64,000 bases of DNA from Oehlia diaphana (taxonomy: Eukaryota > Glomeromycota > Glomeromycetes > Glomerales > Glomeraceae): the NCBI GenBank assembly GCA_003833135.1, contig QZLH01000117.1, positions 96,073 to 160,072 on the forward strand, written 5' to 3'. Below, one piece after another: positions 1-10,355 of this stretch. A model generated the notes under the pieces. The model saw only the letters and a program-made list of their open reading frames with translations. It was not told the DNA's origin and searched no databases. Position numbers and translations under genes: made by a program. How positions within the stretch are numbered: the first letter of the stretch is position 1; each line of letters opens with the position of its first letter.

Positions 1-773
1 CGATCCTCATTAGAAGAAGGTATTTCTTTTGGATCACGATATAAATGTAATATACCATAACTTAAATTTGTTTTTCCAGACCTAAATGGAACAAATTTAC
101 CAGCTGGAGGATTTACCGCCTTAGATTTAGATTTCTTTGTAGACGAAGATTGTATATCCTCTGAAATCGCTGTCGTAAGATATGATTCTGAAGGCGAATT
201 TGTCTCATTATCATTTCCATTTTGATTATTATTGATTACATTTGCATATGTTTCATCAGTTTGATTTTGTTGCTCTTCACTCATATTAGCTTCGATATCA
301 TCAACCCACTCAATTTCAATATTACCAAACCGGAAATCGTGGGTTTTATCCAAAGGTAAAGTAGAATCTTCTGTAGGTTGAAAAGACGAATTGGAAGCGA
401 AAGATTTTCTTCTGCTAATAATTTTATTAGAAGACGATGCAGGAACACTCGATACAGGAGTAGGTGGAATCAAAGGTATTTCACTAAGTGAAAAATTTTT
501 TGATTGATCTACAGACTTTGATCTAGCTTTAGACTTTGTTTTCGATTTATTAAAGTTATTAGCTCTTTGTAAAAATAAATTCTTTTTATCGGAAGTTGAT
601 TGGTGTGAAGGTAATTCTTGGAAAATATCTTCAGGAACGAAATATAAACGAGAAGAATTATTATTTTCTGAAGTTTCTTTTCTACTTGTTAAAGAAATTG
701 AATCGTATAAATTTAAAGTCTGATCGTTCGTTGAAGGAACATACAACTCAAATTTTAAGTGATAAAAGTACAT
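1..773 (-). CDS. BRAP2/Etp1-like RING-type ubiquitin ligase, N-terminal part (runs off the window)
   Basis: The frame is open from the ATG at 773 to the window edge (about 257 codons), so the C-terminal part (RING, UBP zinc finger and coiled coil in this family) lies outside. The chosen start gives MYFYHLKFELYVP, which resembles the N-terminus of fungal BRAP2/Etp1 proteins. A Ser/Asn-rich linker follows. Near the edge comes FVPFRSGKTNLSYGILHLYR, which matches the GIMHLYK entry to the BRAP2 N-terminal RRM-like domain. Family role: cytoplasmic E3 ligase that retains NLS proteins (animals) or acts in ethanol tolerance (yeast Etp1). An in-frame upstream ATG at 851 would add 26 mostly hydrophobic residues (LLIVIILIWFF...), which is unlike the family, so I prefer 773. 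The BRAP2 assignment rests on two short motifs. Confidence 0.75.
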   Translation of the reverse strand, partial: MYFYHLKFELYVPSTNDQTLNLYDSISLTSRKETSENNNSSRLYFVPEDIFQELPSHQSTSDKKNLFLQRANNFNKSKTKSKARSKSVDQSKNFSLSEIPLIPPTPVSSVPASSSNKIISRRKSFASNSSFQPTEDSTLPLDKTHDFRFGNIEIEWVDDIEANMSEEQQNQTDETYANVINNNQNGNDNETNSPSESYLTTAISEDIQSSSTKKSKSKAVNPPAGKFVPFRSGKTNLSYGILHLYRDPKEIPSSNED

Positions 774-884
774 GATCCAAATAAAAAAAGCAGGGTGGCG
801 GAAAAACCAAATGAGAATGATGACGATTAATAAAATTTCGTGTTTTGGCATCTTTCACAGGGTGCGCAGCAAATCCATATCCGG

Positions 885-890
885 CACGTG
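885..890. promoter_or_regulatory. CACGTG palindrome upstream of the BRAP2-like gene
   Basis: An E-box-type CACGTG lies 112 bp upstream of the preferred start of the minus-strand BRAP2-like gene. The same hexamer recurs at similar distances upstream of four other genes in this window. The binding factor is not known; bHLH or Cbf1-type proteins bind this core in other fungi. Confidence 0.4.
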
Positions 891-1385
891 ATATTTTGTG
901 ATCTTATCCAAGACGATTGATCTTAATTAGTTTTATTAGTAAAACGCCTATGATTTTTCACGTTCTAAGTTTTAGAATGACTCCTTGCGTAACATTATCG
1001 GTAAAAAGAGAATAATGAAGTTTTCCAACTTTTCTTGGATGTCTTTCTAAAAGTGAGTGGGATGGTGTGGGTAAAATAAATGGAAGTATCAATTTATCAA
1101 AATCAATTATCGATTACATGTAGATCAACTATTTGTTATGACTTTTTGTTAAAGATAATATGTTCTCTTCTCGCGTGAACCACATGTCTTTGAGCAATAT
1201 TTTTGTCTGAATGAGTTTTTTATATCGCGGGACAAATCCTTGTAAAGTCTAGGGGTTATGCTCTCTTATTTAAACAAAATAAGTTCATCTCTTCATGCTT
1301 TAAAGAAACATCACTATTTTAATTTGACCTTGGCAATTATTAACTAGACAGCTCACTCAATAGTAGAATTTTTAAATTATACAGT

Positions 1386-1436
<51 letters not shown>

Positions 1437-1858
1437 ATAAAATGCAACTATGATCATATAAAACTTCGATTGGATGGACTGGATGCAAAGATAGAATGTC
1501 TGATAAGACAAAAGGTAAACGCATATCCATTATTAAGGAAAAATCAGGAGCTTGTGGCTGAAGGATGATTTGTACATCATGAGAGAGAGAAAAAATTTCA
1601 TGGACCATTCAACAATATGAAATAGGGACATTATTATCATTCTTTAATATTGGCTAAAAATAGTTATTACTGAATATTTGAAACCGAATAATGATGAGCA
1701 TAATTTTTCGCCTTGCGCATCTTCTAAGCATCCTTGGCTTCTTAGTGATCAAAATCTATGTAGAATCTGAAAGATGATAAAATAGTGCATACGTACAATA
1801 TATATAATATAAATTCAAAATTTTCATATATCCTAGTCAAAGTCTTTCTAAGGTATCT
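891..1858. other. Intergenic, with a 48-A homopolymer
   Basis: No gene is supported here. The stretch holds the upstream region of the BRAP2-like gene and an uninterrupted run of 48 A at 1387-1434. The only open frame across it (minus strand) is a run of Phe codons created by that tract. Confidence 0.6.
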
Positions 1859-2885
1859 TCAAATTCTCCTAGTTAAGACATGCCTATAGCAGTTGAAAAA
1901 GAGTATGTCATAATAGTAAGATATTATTTTTAAAATTTTTTCAACTATATTGGTAAAATTGGTAATCGAATGGATTGTTGCCATGAATAATGAATTCGAA
2001 CGATTTCTGATATTTTCTGATAAATTTAGACTCAATCTTCCTTGTAAGAATAGTGTGACCGCCGGTAACACCAAAAATAAGGTTATTTTACTCCAATATT
2101 TATATACAAAGTCCAATAATAATAACTGAAAGACTATATCACGGGCTTTTTTCTTTCTTCTGCCCTACTTCTTTCTTCTTTATAAGCATATATAATCCAA
2201 GAAGTAACTAATATAGCACTTAAATTTAAGAAAATCTTATTAAAAATGGCCGAAGTTTGTAAAATGAAACAGTTAATTAAAGAAGCTAAATAAAATGTAC
2301 TAACGAACAAAAGGTAAATATAGTAATCCTCAAACATAATATTTTTAATTGTTATTATCGAAATATATATATAACAGCACTAGTAACAATTAATGATATA
2401 ATAAAGCTCGTTGTGATATTTTCCTTAAATTTGTACATTAATAAGCAAAGTACTATTATAGATAAGAAACTAGACACGTAATAGAGAAAGTTGAAAAAAA
2501 TTTATATTTTTTACTTAATAGATAAATGAATTGTCCAATAATTGCAATTCTAGTTATAAAACTTATAATATGTTGTAATATTTTGATATAAAGATATAAA
2601 AAGGAATTTCAACTGATATGATCATAAAAGCTATTTCTTCTTGTAATCCTATTTGTACGAAAAATATAAATGAATAAACTAAATTTCCAATCCTACTATC
2701 CAAGTCCTCCTCATTCTTATCATATTCGTAATCTATGGTCAAATAAATAAGTAATGGAACCATAATACATCAACGAAATTTGCGAGTGAATCAGTTTTAT
2801 TAGGTTTTTGAGTACTTTCATGTTCTTGTGCTAGAATAATTGAACACAAGAAAATTGTAATGATAAATAATTTGTATCTAAGAAT
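1859..2885 (-). pseudogene. Decayed gene for a secreted or membrane protein with several hydrophobic segments
   Basis: Reading the minus strand from 2885 downwards gives a signal-peptide-like segment (KLFIITIFLCSIILA, then QEHESTQKPNKTDS). It has no ATG: the expected first codon reads TAC. About 35 codons later the frame shifts by one into a piece ending IPFYIFISKYYNIL-stop. Further hydrophobic pieces follow in alternating frames (SFITRIAIIGQFIYLL; CLLMYKFKENITTSF; YYIYLLFVSTFYLASL; KITLFLVLPAVTLFLQ). The junctions I examined have no matching GT..AG pairs, so frameshifts explain the pattern better than introns. I do not recognise the family. A multi-exon gene with unusual tiny introns is the alternative. 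Confidence 0.45.
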
Positions 2886-3183
2886 TTAGGTTGATTTAAA
2901 CTATTTGATAAATTAGTTATATAAATGATACCTTTTGACCTAATAATGTCTTTTGTTCTTCAGAAGTTTACTTATAATATGATTTAATAAGCTTCGTATG
3001 AGAATTCTTTCCAGAAATTTCATCGCAAAGTTTTCTATCTTCCCGACACTTTTTCCACCCCCACGTGATTTTGTAAAATTCATCACCGGCATCACTCCCC
3101 TCCGCGTTTTCACTGTTTATATTGGGACTTAGTTTTTTTTTTTTTTTGCTTCACAAAATTATTTTTTTCACATCCCATAAATG

Positions 3184-3422
3184 ATCTACCCCAGTATCGC
3201 CAGAAAATTTTTCACCCCACGTGACTTTGGCCGGCATTATGAGATTTGGCTGGAATTAAGAAATTAACCATGTGACGAATAACGAGTGACAAATAGGATT
3301 TTAGACATCTAAGTCCCCAGAATACTTATAAAAAATGAGAAAGTGGAGGGATGTGACATGGGTGACAAATTATTTAGGGTCACGTGGGGGTGAAAAAATT
3401 TTCTGGCGATACTGGGGAAGAT
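3184..3422. mobile_element. MITE, 239 bp, with about 42-bp inverted ends and a 9-bp target duplication
   Basis: The left end ATCTACCCCAGTATCGCC and the reverse complement of the right end, ATCTTCCCCAGTATCGCC, continue to match through AGAAAATTTTTCACC and CACGTGAC with few differences. The element is bounded on both sides by the same 9 bases, CCATAAATG (3175-3183 and 3423-3431). Nine-base duplications are typical of Mutator-like elements, but the superfamily is inference. There is no coding capacity. The corresponding place in the second P copy is uninterrupted. Confidence 0.8.
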
Positions 3423-3439
3423 CCATAAATGTCACCGGT

Positions 3440-3445
3440 CACGTG
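3440..3445. promoter_or_regulatory. CACGTG upstream of the BRI3-like gene
   Basis: This hexamer lies 133 bp upstream of the ATG at 3578 and forms part of the inverted end of repeat P. The transposon end may therefore have supplied a promoter motif. Confidence 0.3.
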
Positions 3446-3577
3446 GGTGGAATTTTAATTATAAAAGTCTATATTGATCATGTGATTGGAACAAATTGGT
3501 CACATGCTTAATAAATTCCGTAAAAAATACGTCGCCAAAAATATCTTAATTTAAAAATTCTTCTTTCACAAATCACA

Positions 3578-4019
3578 ATGTCTACGTATCCTGGAACTTA
3601 TGGAACATACACACATGAAGAAGGTAAATACATTCTAAATTCTGTTATTCGATTCTTATTGTTGATTTTCCTGAGTATCAAATCTTTAATTTTTAAATAT
3701 ATACTCTTTCCGTTCATAGATGCGGCAGTAATTGAACAACGTCGTATAGCAGCAACTTTGGGTCCTTGTCCAAAAGGAGGAAATCATGAACTAAGACAAC
3801 ATTAGTAATTATCTTTCCTTTTAAGGTTCTTTTTTTTTTAAAAAAAAAATATCTAATTTTATTCTTTTATTTCCATTTAGCACGTCCGGTACATTATTTT
3901 GGGCATTTTGTTTGGGTTTACCAAGATTTTTTGGATATGCAAAGAAAAAGACTGTCTGTAAAAAATGTAATATGGAATTTAAAGGCGTGAACATTCCTGA
4001 AGCTGGATCAATGAATTGA
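3578..4019 (+). CDS. Small BRI3/LITAF-like membrane protein, 89 aa
   Basis: Three exons (3578-3623, 3720-3804, 3881-4019) join in frame to encode 89 residues. An N-terminal Tyr/Gly/Thr stretch (MSTYPGTYGTYTHEE) leads into GPCPKGGNHELRQHYT. A hydrophobic segment (TLFWAFCLGLPRFFGY), a basic AKKKT and a C-terminal CKKCNMEF follow. A hydrophobic stretch flanked by Cys-containing metal-binding-like halves is the layout of BRI3 and LITAF-type proteins, which sit on endosome/lysosome membranes. The first half has only one Cys plus a His, so the match is partial and the function is not assigned. The exon 2 donor sits inside an apparent TAG (TA|GTAATT), so the unspliced frame stops there. Confidence 0.75.
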
Positions 4020-4622
4020 CAAAGGATTTTAATTTACATAATATATTTAATCACAATTCCAAAAAATTTTTTACACATACTTCATCTTATTTTAAAAGAA
4101 CATTACTTGCAAATATTTTTTCCAAATAACTTTAATATCATTTTTAATATTTTAATAATAGATATTTTCTTTTTTACATTCTTACTTTTATTTATGGAGC
4201 GCATATAATTTTATTTATATAGAATGCTTGTTTTATATTGTATTACAAATTTTAGGACAAAACTCTTTCTTCTGAATTAGAATATCTATGAGATCTAGTT
4301 CTGAACTTCAAAAACTAGATTTAAACTAGTTATGAATTCTAAAATTAGATCAAATTTTTTTCATTATTATTTTTTGATTGATTAGTGTTAAAATGCATTA
4401 TTCGTTTATTTTTTGTATATTTATAATAAAAAAAATCTCCGGAAATCAAATTAATTCATAAATTAAGTGATAATAATTTATAATAATTTCTTTAATATTA
4501 GTAATATTATATTGCACATGCATTAAACCGCATAATTTCTAAAGATTTTGTTGTATTTGTATCATATTATAACTTGTTTATAAAAAACATTCAACAATAA
4601 ATAAATGTCAAACAATTTATTT
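4020..4622. other. Convergent intergenic gap
   Basis: AT-rich sequence between the 3' ends of two convergent genes. I see no gene or RNA in it. Confidence 0.6.
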
Positions 4623-5693
4623 CTACATTTCTTCTTCAAAAGTTTCTTCAGGATAATCGCCAACTTTTACTTTATTTGGTCTAACAAATGCACCATGTTT
4701 TGGAGGACTTTCAAAATACTTTTCTCCTTGAACACTGAATAAAATTCAAATTAGTATAAAAAATTATTTAAGAATTGTTAGAATCATTAATACATACGTT
4801 CCATCGTGTTTTCCAATTGGCTCATCATATTGAACACCAACCCAATAACCCGGCTTAAATTTAGTTTCACCTTTGAAAAAGAATAAATATGTTTTAATAC
4901 GGAATGATAATTGAAATACTGAATTTTAAAAAACTTACCAACAAATTTCACAATACCACGTCTTTTTAATCCTTCTTCATTTCCTTCACCAAAATCAACT
5001 TCACATCGATCACCAACTTTAATGTTTTTTGCTTCTTCTTCAAATGTCTGAGAAGCATTTGAAGTCGACGATTTAGCATCAGAAAATCTTCCTAATTTAT
5101 TACGTTGCTTAAATGCAAGCACCGAGTCTTATAAAAAATTAGACAAATAAATAAATATATAGATACGATAAAATTAATGTAATTTACAAATTATAACTAC
5201 CTGATCGTTTAGCATATTCATCATCGGGTAATTCATATTTTTCCACAGATGATAGATCTGTAAATTTGTTTTTATTATTATTAGGATTCGCATCATTAAC
5301 CTAAATTAAATTAATATACATATATACGTATGATGAATACTAATAATATCAATTATAAAATAATAGAATTCAATGAATACGACTGCTTACTTTAAGTGTC
5401 ATAAAATTGTTCACCGGAAAGTCTCCAATCATATAATTATCCCCTTCTATAGACGTGATCATAGTATCGCCATTATATAATTGTAAAACTTGTGAATCAG
5501 CAGGAATACCCGTAATAGGTTCTAGTTTCACCTTAATGGCGAAGTTCAAAGTCAACTTTTTATAATGAAAAGGAAACAATTATTTTTAATGAGAATGAAT
5601 ATTCACCTTAAGCTGTTTTATTGTAAGACTGACATCAAAGCGTCTTTCAGAAGACGCGTTTTCACTTTGTACAAAAACTGTTATAACTGACAT
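4623..5693 (-). CDS. TBCB: Tubulin-folding cofactor B (ubiquitin-like + CAP-Gly)
   Basis: Exon 1 (5693-5607) encodes 29 residues beginning [16 protein letters not shown] and ending LTIKQLK. The next exon continues [20 protein letters not shown]...[14 protein letters not shown], a ubiquitin-like fold of the TBCB type. A linker with [20 protein letters not shown] follows. The CAP-Gly domain is complete across an intron: [12 protein letters not shown]...RRGIVKFVG, then [20 protein letters not shown] and [18 protein letters not shown]. The protein ends [12 protein letters not shown], close to the acidic Glu-Met tail of cofactor B proteins, which contacts cofactor E and tubulin. Role: captures alpha-tubulin released from the CCT chaperonin and cooperates with cofactor E in heterodimer assembly. 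Six or so exons; length is normal for the family. Confidence 0.93.
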
Positions 5694-7348
5694 GATAGGA
5701 ATAAATTAGAAACGGAGAAAATGAGATCGAAGATCGAATAAGTATGCTTGATTACGTAATGGTATGGATAATTTTGGCAATAGCACTTGGTGTTCAGAAC
5801 TATAATCCTTTATTAATAAACTTAAATGCCTAATGCTAATCCAACATGTGAAACTTTTCTTTAGTAATCCCGACCGATTGAAATTCATTGTTTTCTATAG
5901 TAATAAAACAAATGCAATATCATGTACATAACAAATTGATACAACCTAATATAATTTGAAAGTTATTGGTTTAATTTAACAACTAATAGTTTTCTATTCC
6001 CTTTTTGCCCTTGTTCACATTATAGGCCTTGTATTCCTTTAATTGGTTTTCCTTCTTCTAGTAACATTTTGTATTAATCACATTTTTGTATGTTGTTTTT
6101 GATTTTTTTGTTGACCACACTTCTTTGTTGCTATTTTTTAATCGTTAACTCTTTTATAAATTTCTCGTTTCTCATAATGCATATGCAAGAGTATGAAACA
6201 AATGTCTTAAATACTTTTGCGATGTTTCAAACATATAATATGGATGTCGAAGAAACGACACTATTTTTTTTATGGCACCTTACCGTAAATTTTTTATAAC
6301 AAACTTTCTCGACATTTTAATTGTACAACCAAGTTGATAGTGTCATGCTTCTCGTTGAGAATGTTGCCTTCTTGTTCAACCATGTTTATTTGCTTCTTGA
6401 AGTAACCAAACGTTAACGGGATTAAAAGTGCACGTGGAAGCAGGAGTACCTTGTAAATAAGTTAGCATGATGTTAGGTCGGACATGATAATTATTTTTTA
6501 ATTAAAAATAATAATACAAGGAAATGATTTCGTGAGAATGAAGTAATTGAAGTTTTTTCTTTAATAAACAAGCTGTATTATCAATCATACAATGGGAATA
6601 TCGCCAAAGTGGCGGAAGATAAGTTGAGTTAGTTGACGTTATAAATTCTATTTCTTTTTAGAAAAAAAATTAAAATAAAAAAAAATGACGCATTAATTAT
6701 GCGACTCATTAGTAAACAATAATTGGCGGTTTTGTATTTCTAACATCCTAATTCAAATATTCCAATGATTTTGATTAAACAAAATTATGTGAACCAATTG
6801 AGCTGTACATCATGTACCAAATTTATCTATTCCCGCAGGAGTAATGTACGCCAAAAATAGGTTTAGTTACTTTATATAGCGTGGTCTAGCAAATTGGCGA
6901 AAAAATCCTGGGCAATTTGAAATAAAATGATAAAATAGTGATGTTCATTCCCCTTGGTCTTGGGAAATTTATTTAAAAGCAAGAAATGACGTAGGGATTT
7001 AGAGTAAAAATTTCAAAATGGGGAAATGAGTGAGTAACATTTTCTTTTTTTAAGTCTAAATAAAGTAAGAATATTGTTTACCTTTTAATAGGCGTATTAC
7101 ATATTAATTAATTTTTATTGTGCCCGGTACCTTGATATGTGAGTTTCCAAATCAGGTAATGTAATATATCTCATACGGTACTATTGGAATTTTTATAAAT
7201 ACTTATTACATTTTTTACATTATTTTTTACAGAATTTTCTTGGCAAAAAAAAATAAATAAATTATTTAATAGAAATTTTTTTTTCCCCACATCTGAATAT
7301 TCAAATATACTTTTTTTTTTTTTACTTAAAACTCGAAACTCTGAAAAA
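5694..7348. other. Intergenic, no supported gene
   Basis: Contains the upstream regions of the TBCB gene and of the secreted-protein gene at 7349. Small open frames at 5706-5888 (minus) and 6090-6299 (plus) show no recognisable domain. The second is dominated by TTT codons. Confidence 0.5.
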
Positions 7349-8225
7349 ATGAAAACTTATTTTATCACTCTCTTAGTCCTTGCGTCAGCAACATTGGGTT
7401 CAGCCCAATTTGGTGGTAATCTTTCAGACGGTTGTAAGAACGAAATGACCACATTGCTTGGTGATAAAGAAATCAATAAATGCTTTCCGTTTGCATCTGT
7501 TGCTCCATTGGCTTCTTCTACTTCTATTCCCGACCAAAATACTTTAAAGAGTGCGGCCGATGCAATTTGCGAGGCTCCTAAATGTTCAGATGATCTTGTA
7601 GCTAAGACTCTAAATGAAGTCAAAACCGCATGTCAACAAGATATATCAAATAAAAACCCTCTTGCATCACTTGTTAATGCTGCATTATCTTTGTATTCTC
7701 CAACAAGAGATTCTATTTGTTATAAGAACTCTACTGACGGTTATTGTTTCATTGAATCTCAAGCAGCAGCACAACAAATTCTTCAATCTGCTCCAAAAGG
7801 CCAAGATCCTGCTATTACTCTTGCTAGTGCACCAAAAGATGTAGTTTGCACTCCCTGTAACAAAGCCATTTTTAATACTTATTTTAATTATCAAAATACA
7901 AATCCTAATGCATTCTCAGATATCCAACAAGTCACTGATAAAGATATTAATAATGCTAAAAGTGCCTTACAAGGAAAATGTGGTAAAAATTTCATAGGTA
8001 ATTATCGAAATTTTATCTATTAATTCTTTTCGAATAAATTTATTAAATATTAATAATACTTAATTTTTCATTTTCTAATTATTAGATGGAGATGTAGGAA
8101 ATTCAAAAGAAGACCCACAAAAATTCCAAACTGAATCTGCTAATCAAAAATCTGATGCCGCGTCTTTAATTGCAAATCGTATGAGTTTAGTAGTTCTCGT
8201 AGGATCAATTCTTGCTGCGCTTTAA
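7349..8225 (+). CDS. Cys-rich secreted protein with a GPI-anchor-type C-terminus, 262 aa
   Basis: Two exons (7349-7997, 8086-8225). The N-terminus MKTYFITLLVLASATLGSAQ is a clear signal peptide. The mature part has about nine Cys, several as CxxC or paired motifs (NEMTTLLGDKEINKCFPF, AICEAPKCSDDL, VVCTPCNKAIF, LQGKCGKNFID). The second exon adds a Ser/Ala-rich linker and a hydrophobic tail (MSLVVLVGSILAAL) like a GPI-attachment signal. The layout resembles the fungal Cys-rich family annotated as DUF7729, from memory and tentative. Likely location: cell wall or plasma-membrane surface. The unspliced frame reads eight codons into the intron before stopping. Confidence 0.8.
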
Positions 8226-9054
8226 ACTTTAAATTGTAATTTCGGGATAATTATTTATTTATTTTATTTATTTATTTTATTAATTTAAATTGTTTAATTA
8301 TTTTGGAGAAAAAAAAAATAGTTCAATAGACTTTTTGTAAAAAAGTATCCGCATTATCCATTATAGAGGAAATTAATGCTTGATGTAAAATCTATTATTT
8401 GCATAATTCGGGCTAGTTTGTATTTTTATAATTTATATCATTAATATTCAATAAAGTAATATTTATTCGAAACATTTAAAAATAAAAGGTTTAACTCCAG
8501 TAAAAGTCGGTAAAAGCCGGTAATAGTTAGTATTTACTTCGTATAATCTATCTTCGTAATTATATTTTTTATTAACATGGCAAATACATGGTCAAATAAA
8601 GTTTAATCACATGAGTATGATGAAATAGAAAATTAAAGTGGGTGAATTAAAATTAAACTATCTATAAGATTATAATTAAACTTTATGATCATGTTTTGCA
8701 TATAGACCTTATCAGCTTTTTTATTACTTGGCAATCATGGAATGAGCTAAATTAGAAAGATCGACGTTATAATGGTAAATAAACATTCGAAAGTGGTAAT
8801 TGGGTGCCAATTTATAAATTTCGTATAAATAGAACGTTCTATGGTTGTAATCAACTTTTCTCCAATATTTTCACATTAAAAAAAAAGAAAAAGATTAAAA
8901 GTTGAGAGTAGTTTTTATATTCATAAATAGCGGAAATTATATAAAGTTATAAATTAAGAAAAATCAAAAACTTTTTAGCGTAAATTAATAATCTGATAAT
9001 AAAATAATAAAAAATTTCCCTATTGTCCGTCAACGAAATTATCTCATCTTAACC
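8226..9054. other. Intergenic and promoter region
   Basis: 3' flank of the Cys-rich protein gene and promoter of the next gene. Apart from the TATA-like site listed separately, I see only AT-rich sequence. Confidence 0.5.
8824..8831 (+). promoter_or_regulatory. TATA-like box TATAAATA
   Basis: TATAAATA lies about 225 bp upstream of the ATG at 9055 and is followed at once by the palindrome AGAACGTTCT. Spacing would place transcription start near 8860, leaving a leader of about 190 bp. This is inference from sequence only. Confidence 0.4.
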
Positions 9055-9856
9055 ATGGCAAGAACAAAATTAGAAATGATTCTTTTTTTCACGATATTTT
9101 CATTACTTTTCACTTTTCCTTTTCAATTGACGATGGCACAAGCTCCCGCTCCAGGAGCGGCTCCAGCTCCAGGAACAACTCCCGCTCCAGGAGCGGCTCC
9201 TGCTCCAGGAAAAGCTCCCGCTCCAGGAACAGTTCCCGCTCCAGGGGGAACTACTCCAGGAACCGCGGCTGCTCCTCCTCCCGTACAAGCTACTCTTTGT
9301 ATTCCGAACGTGTTTATACCCACTACCGTTCCGTTGAAACAATTGAAAACTACTTTGGGCACAGGAGGAAGTGTTACTGTTGCAGGAACTGTAACTATTA
9401 TCGATGGATGTGCATTTACAATCAATGGATTTACTTACTCCACTGCGGCTACTAACTCGTAAGTTCTATGATCTTTTCTAACGAAGAAAAAAAAATTTGA
9501 ATTAATTAATGATTTTTCGTTATAGATATTGGATGGGCAGTAATTCTACGGATCCTAATTCAGAAAAAATTTTGGTCAGCAATACACCAGTAGGCCAATT
9601 CATATCACAACCAGCAGTAAGGTTTAATTTAACTCCAACTATAACATTTGATGATTTTAATGTACTAGATCTTTATTCATTTGATGAAAAAGCTGTATTT
9701 GGTCAGGCTGTATTAAGAACTCCAAAGAGTTCTGAAACAAAACCAAGTGCATCAGCCCCTACTTCCATCATTCTAGGTGATGCCACTAGATTATCAATGA
9801 ATCCAAACATTATGACCATTATTACTATTGTTTTAGTTGCTTTTTTTTTCTATTAA
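9055..9856 (+). CDS. Secreted DM13-like domain protein with an APAPG repeat and GPI-type tail, 244 aa
   Basis: Two exons (9055-9458, 9526-9856). A signal peptide (about residues 1-29, ending TMAQ) is followed by six to seven APAPG-type repeats, a likely glycosylated stalk. The domain then reads GTGGSVTVAGTVTIIDGCAF, TINGFTYSTAATNSYWMGS, VRFNLTPTITFDDFNVLDLY and FDEKAVFGQAVL. This pattern (GTV.I.D......F.Y......Y.W.G, then a strand pair and the FG.a ending) is that of DM13 domains, thought to take part in extracellular electron transfer. A hydrophobic C-terminus (NIMTIITIVLVAFFFY) suggests a GPI anchor or membrane anchor. DM13 is inferred from the pattern. Confidence 0.72.
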
Positions 9857-10355
9857 TTGAATAATTTAGATTTATCGAAGAGAACAATATTTTTAAAAAA
9901 ATCCTTTTTTTTTTTAATACTATACAATGGTGGAAGACAGAATATGGGGGGGTGTTTTTTTTTAAAAAAAAATAATTAATAATTTTATTTAATTTGATAT
10001 ATTTACCGTAGAATGTAATATATTATATTTTGTTATTGTCTTATATTGTATTTATTACTTTTCTTCATAAAAGCTTTTTAATTAATAAATTCCTTTAATA
10101 ATAATGATGTTCTTTAAATCAAATATATATATGTACATACAAATATTTTTTATTTCGAGGTGAACAGGGATCAGAAACAACTCTATGGAAAAATATGCAC
10201 TTTTTTAATAACTTTTAGTAATGATGTTTCTTTTATGTAAGCACGTGATATAACATGAGATCTTAGATTTAATACTATTGAACAAATGTGGCGTAATTTA
10301 TTTTATCGTGGCTTTTCACCGTTCTTAGGTCAAGAGCTATATATAAAAAAAAAAA
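9857..10355. other. Intergenic
   Basis: Contains a T10A10-type junction near 9960, a G6 run at 9947-9952 and the promoter of the KH gene. No gene seen. Confidence 0.5.
10242..10247. promoter_or_regulatory. CACGTG upstream of the FUBP-like gene
   Basis: The motif lies 114 bp upstream of the ATG at 10356 in GCACGTGATA, matching the context upstream of the BRAP2-like gene (GGCACGTGATA). Confidence 0.4.

Larger units (their letters stand above)
3053..3452. repeat. Dispersed repeat P, copy 1 (interrupted by a MITE)
   Basis: The ends are inverted: TTCCACCCCCACGTGA at the left and TCACGTGGGTGGAA at the right. The internal sequence (GTAAAATTCATCACCGGCAT, CCGCGTTTTCACTGTTTATA, CACAAAATTATTTTTTTCAC) recurs in the same order at 54295-55118. 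This copy is split at 3183/3423 by the 239-bp element below. The inverted ends suggest that P is itself a small non-autonomous transposon. The right end lies about 125 bp upstream of the gene starting at 3578. Confidence 0.65.

Noticed and set aside
1372..1608. 78-codon frame on the minus strand with a long Phe run
   Set aside because: It exists only because of the 48-A tract; the rest has no domain or codon signal.
9103..9425. Open frames antisense to the APAPG-encoding exon
   Set aside because: They are shadows of a GC-richer repeat in the real gene. The plus-strand frame has a signal peptide, splice sites and a conserved domain.
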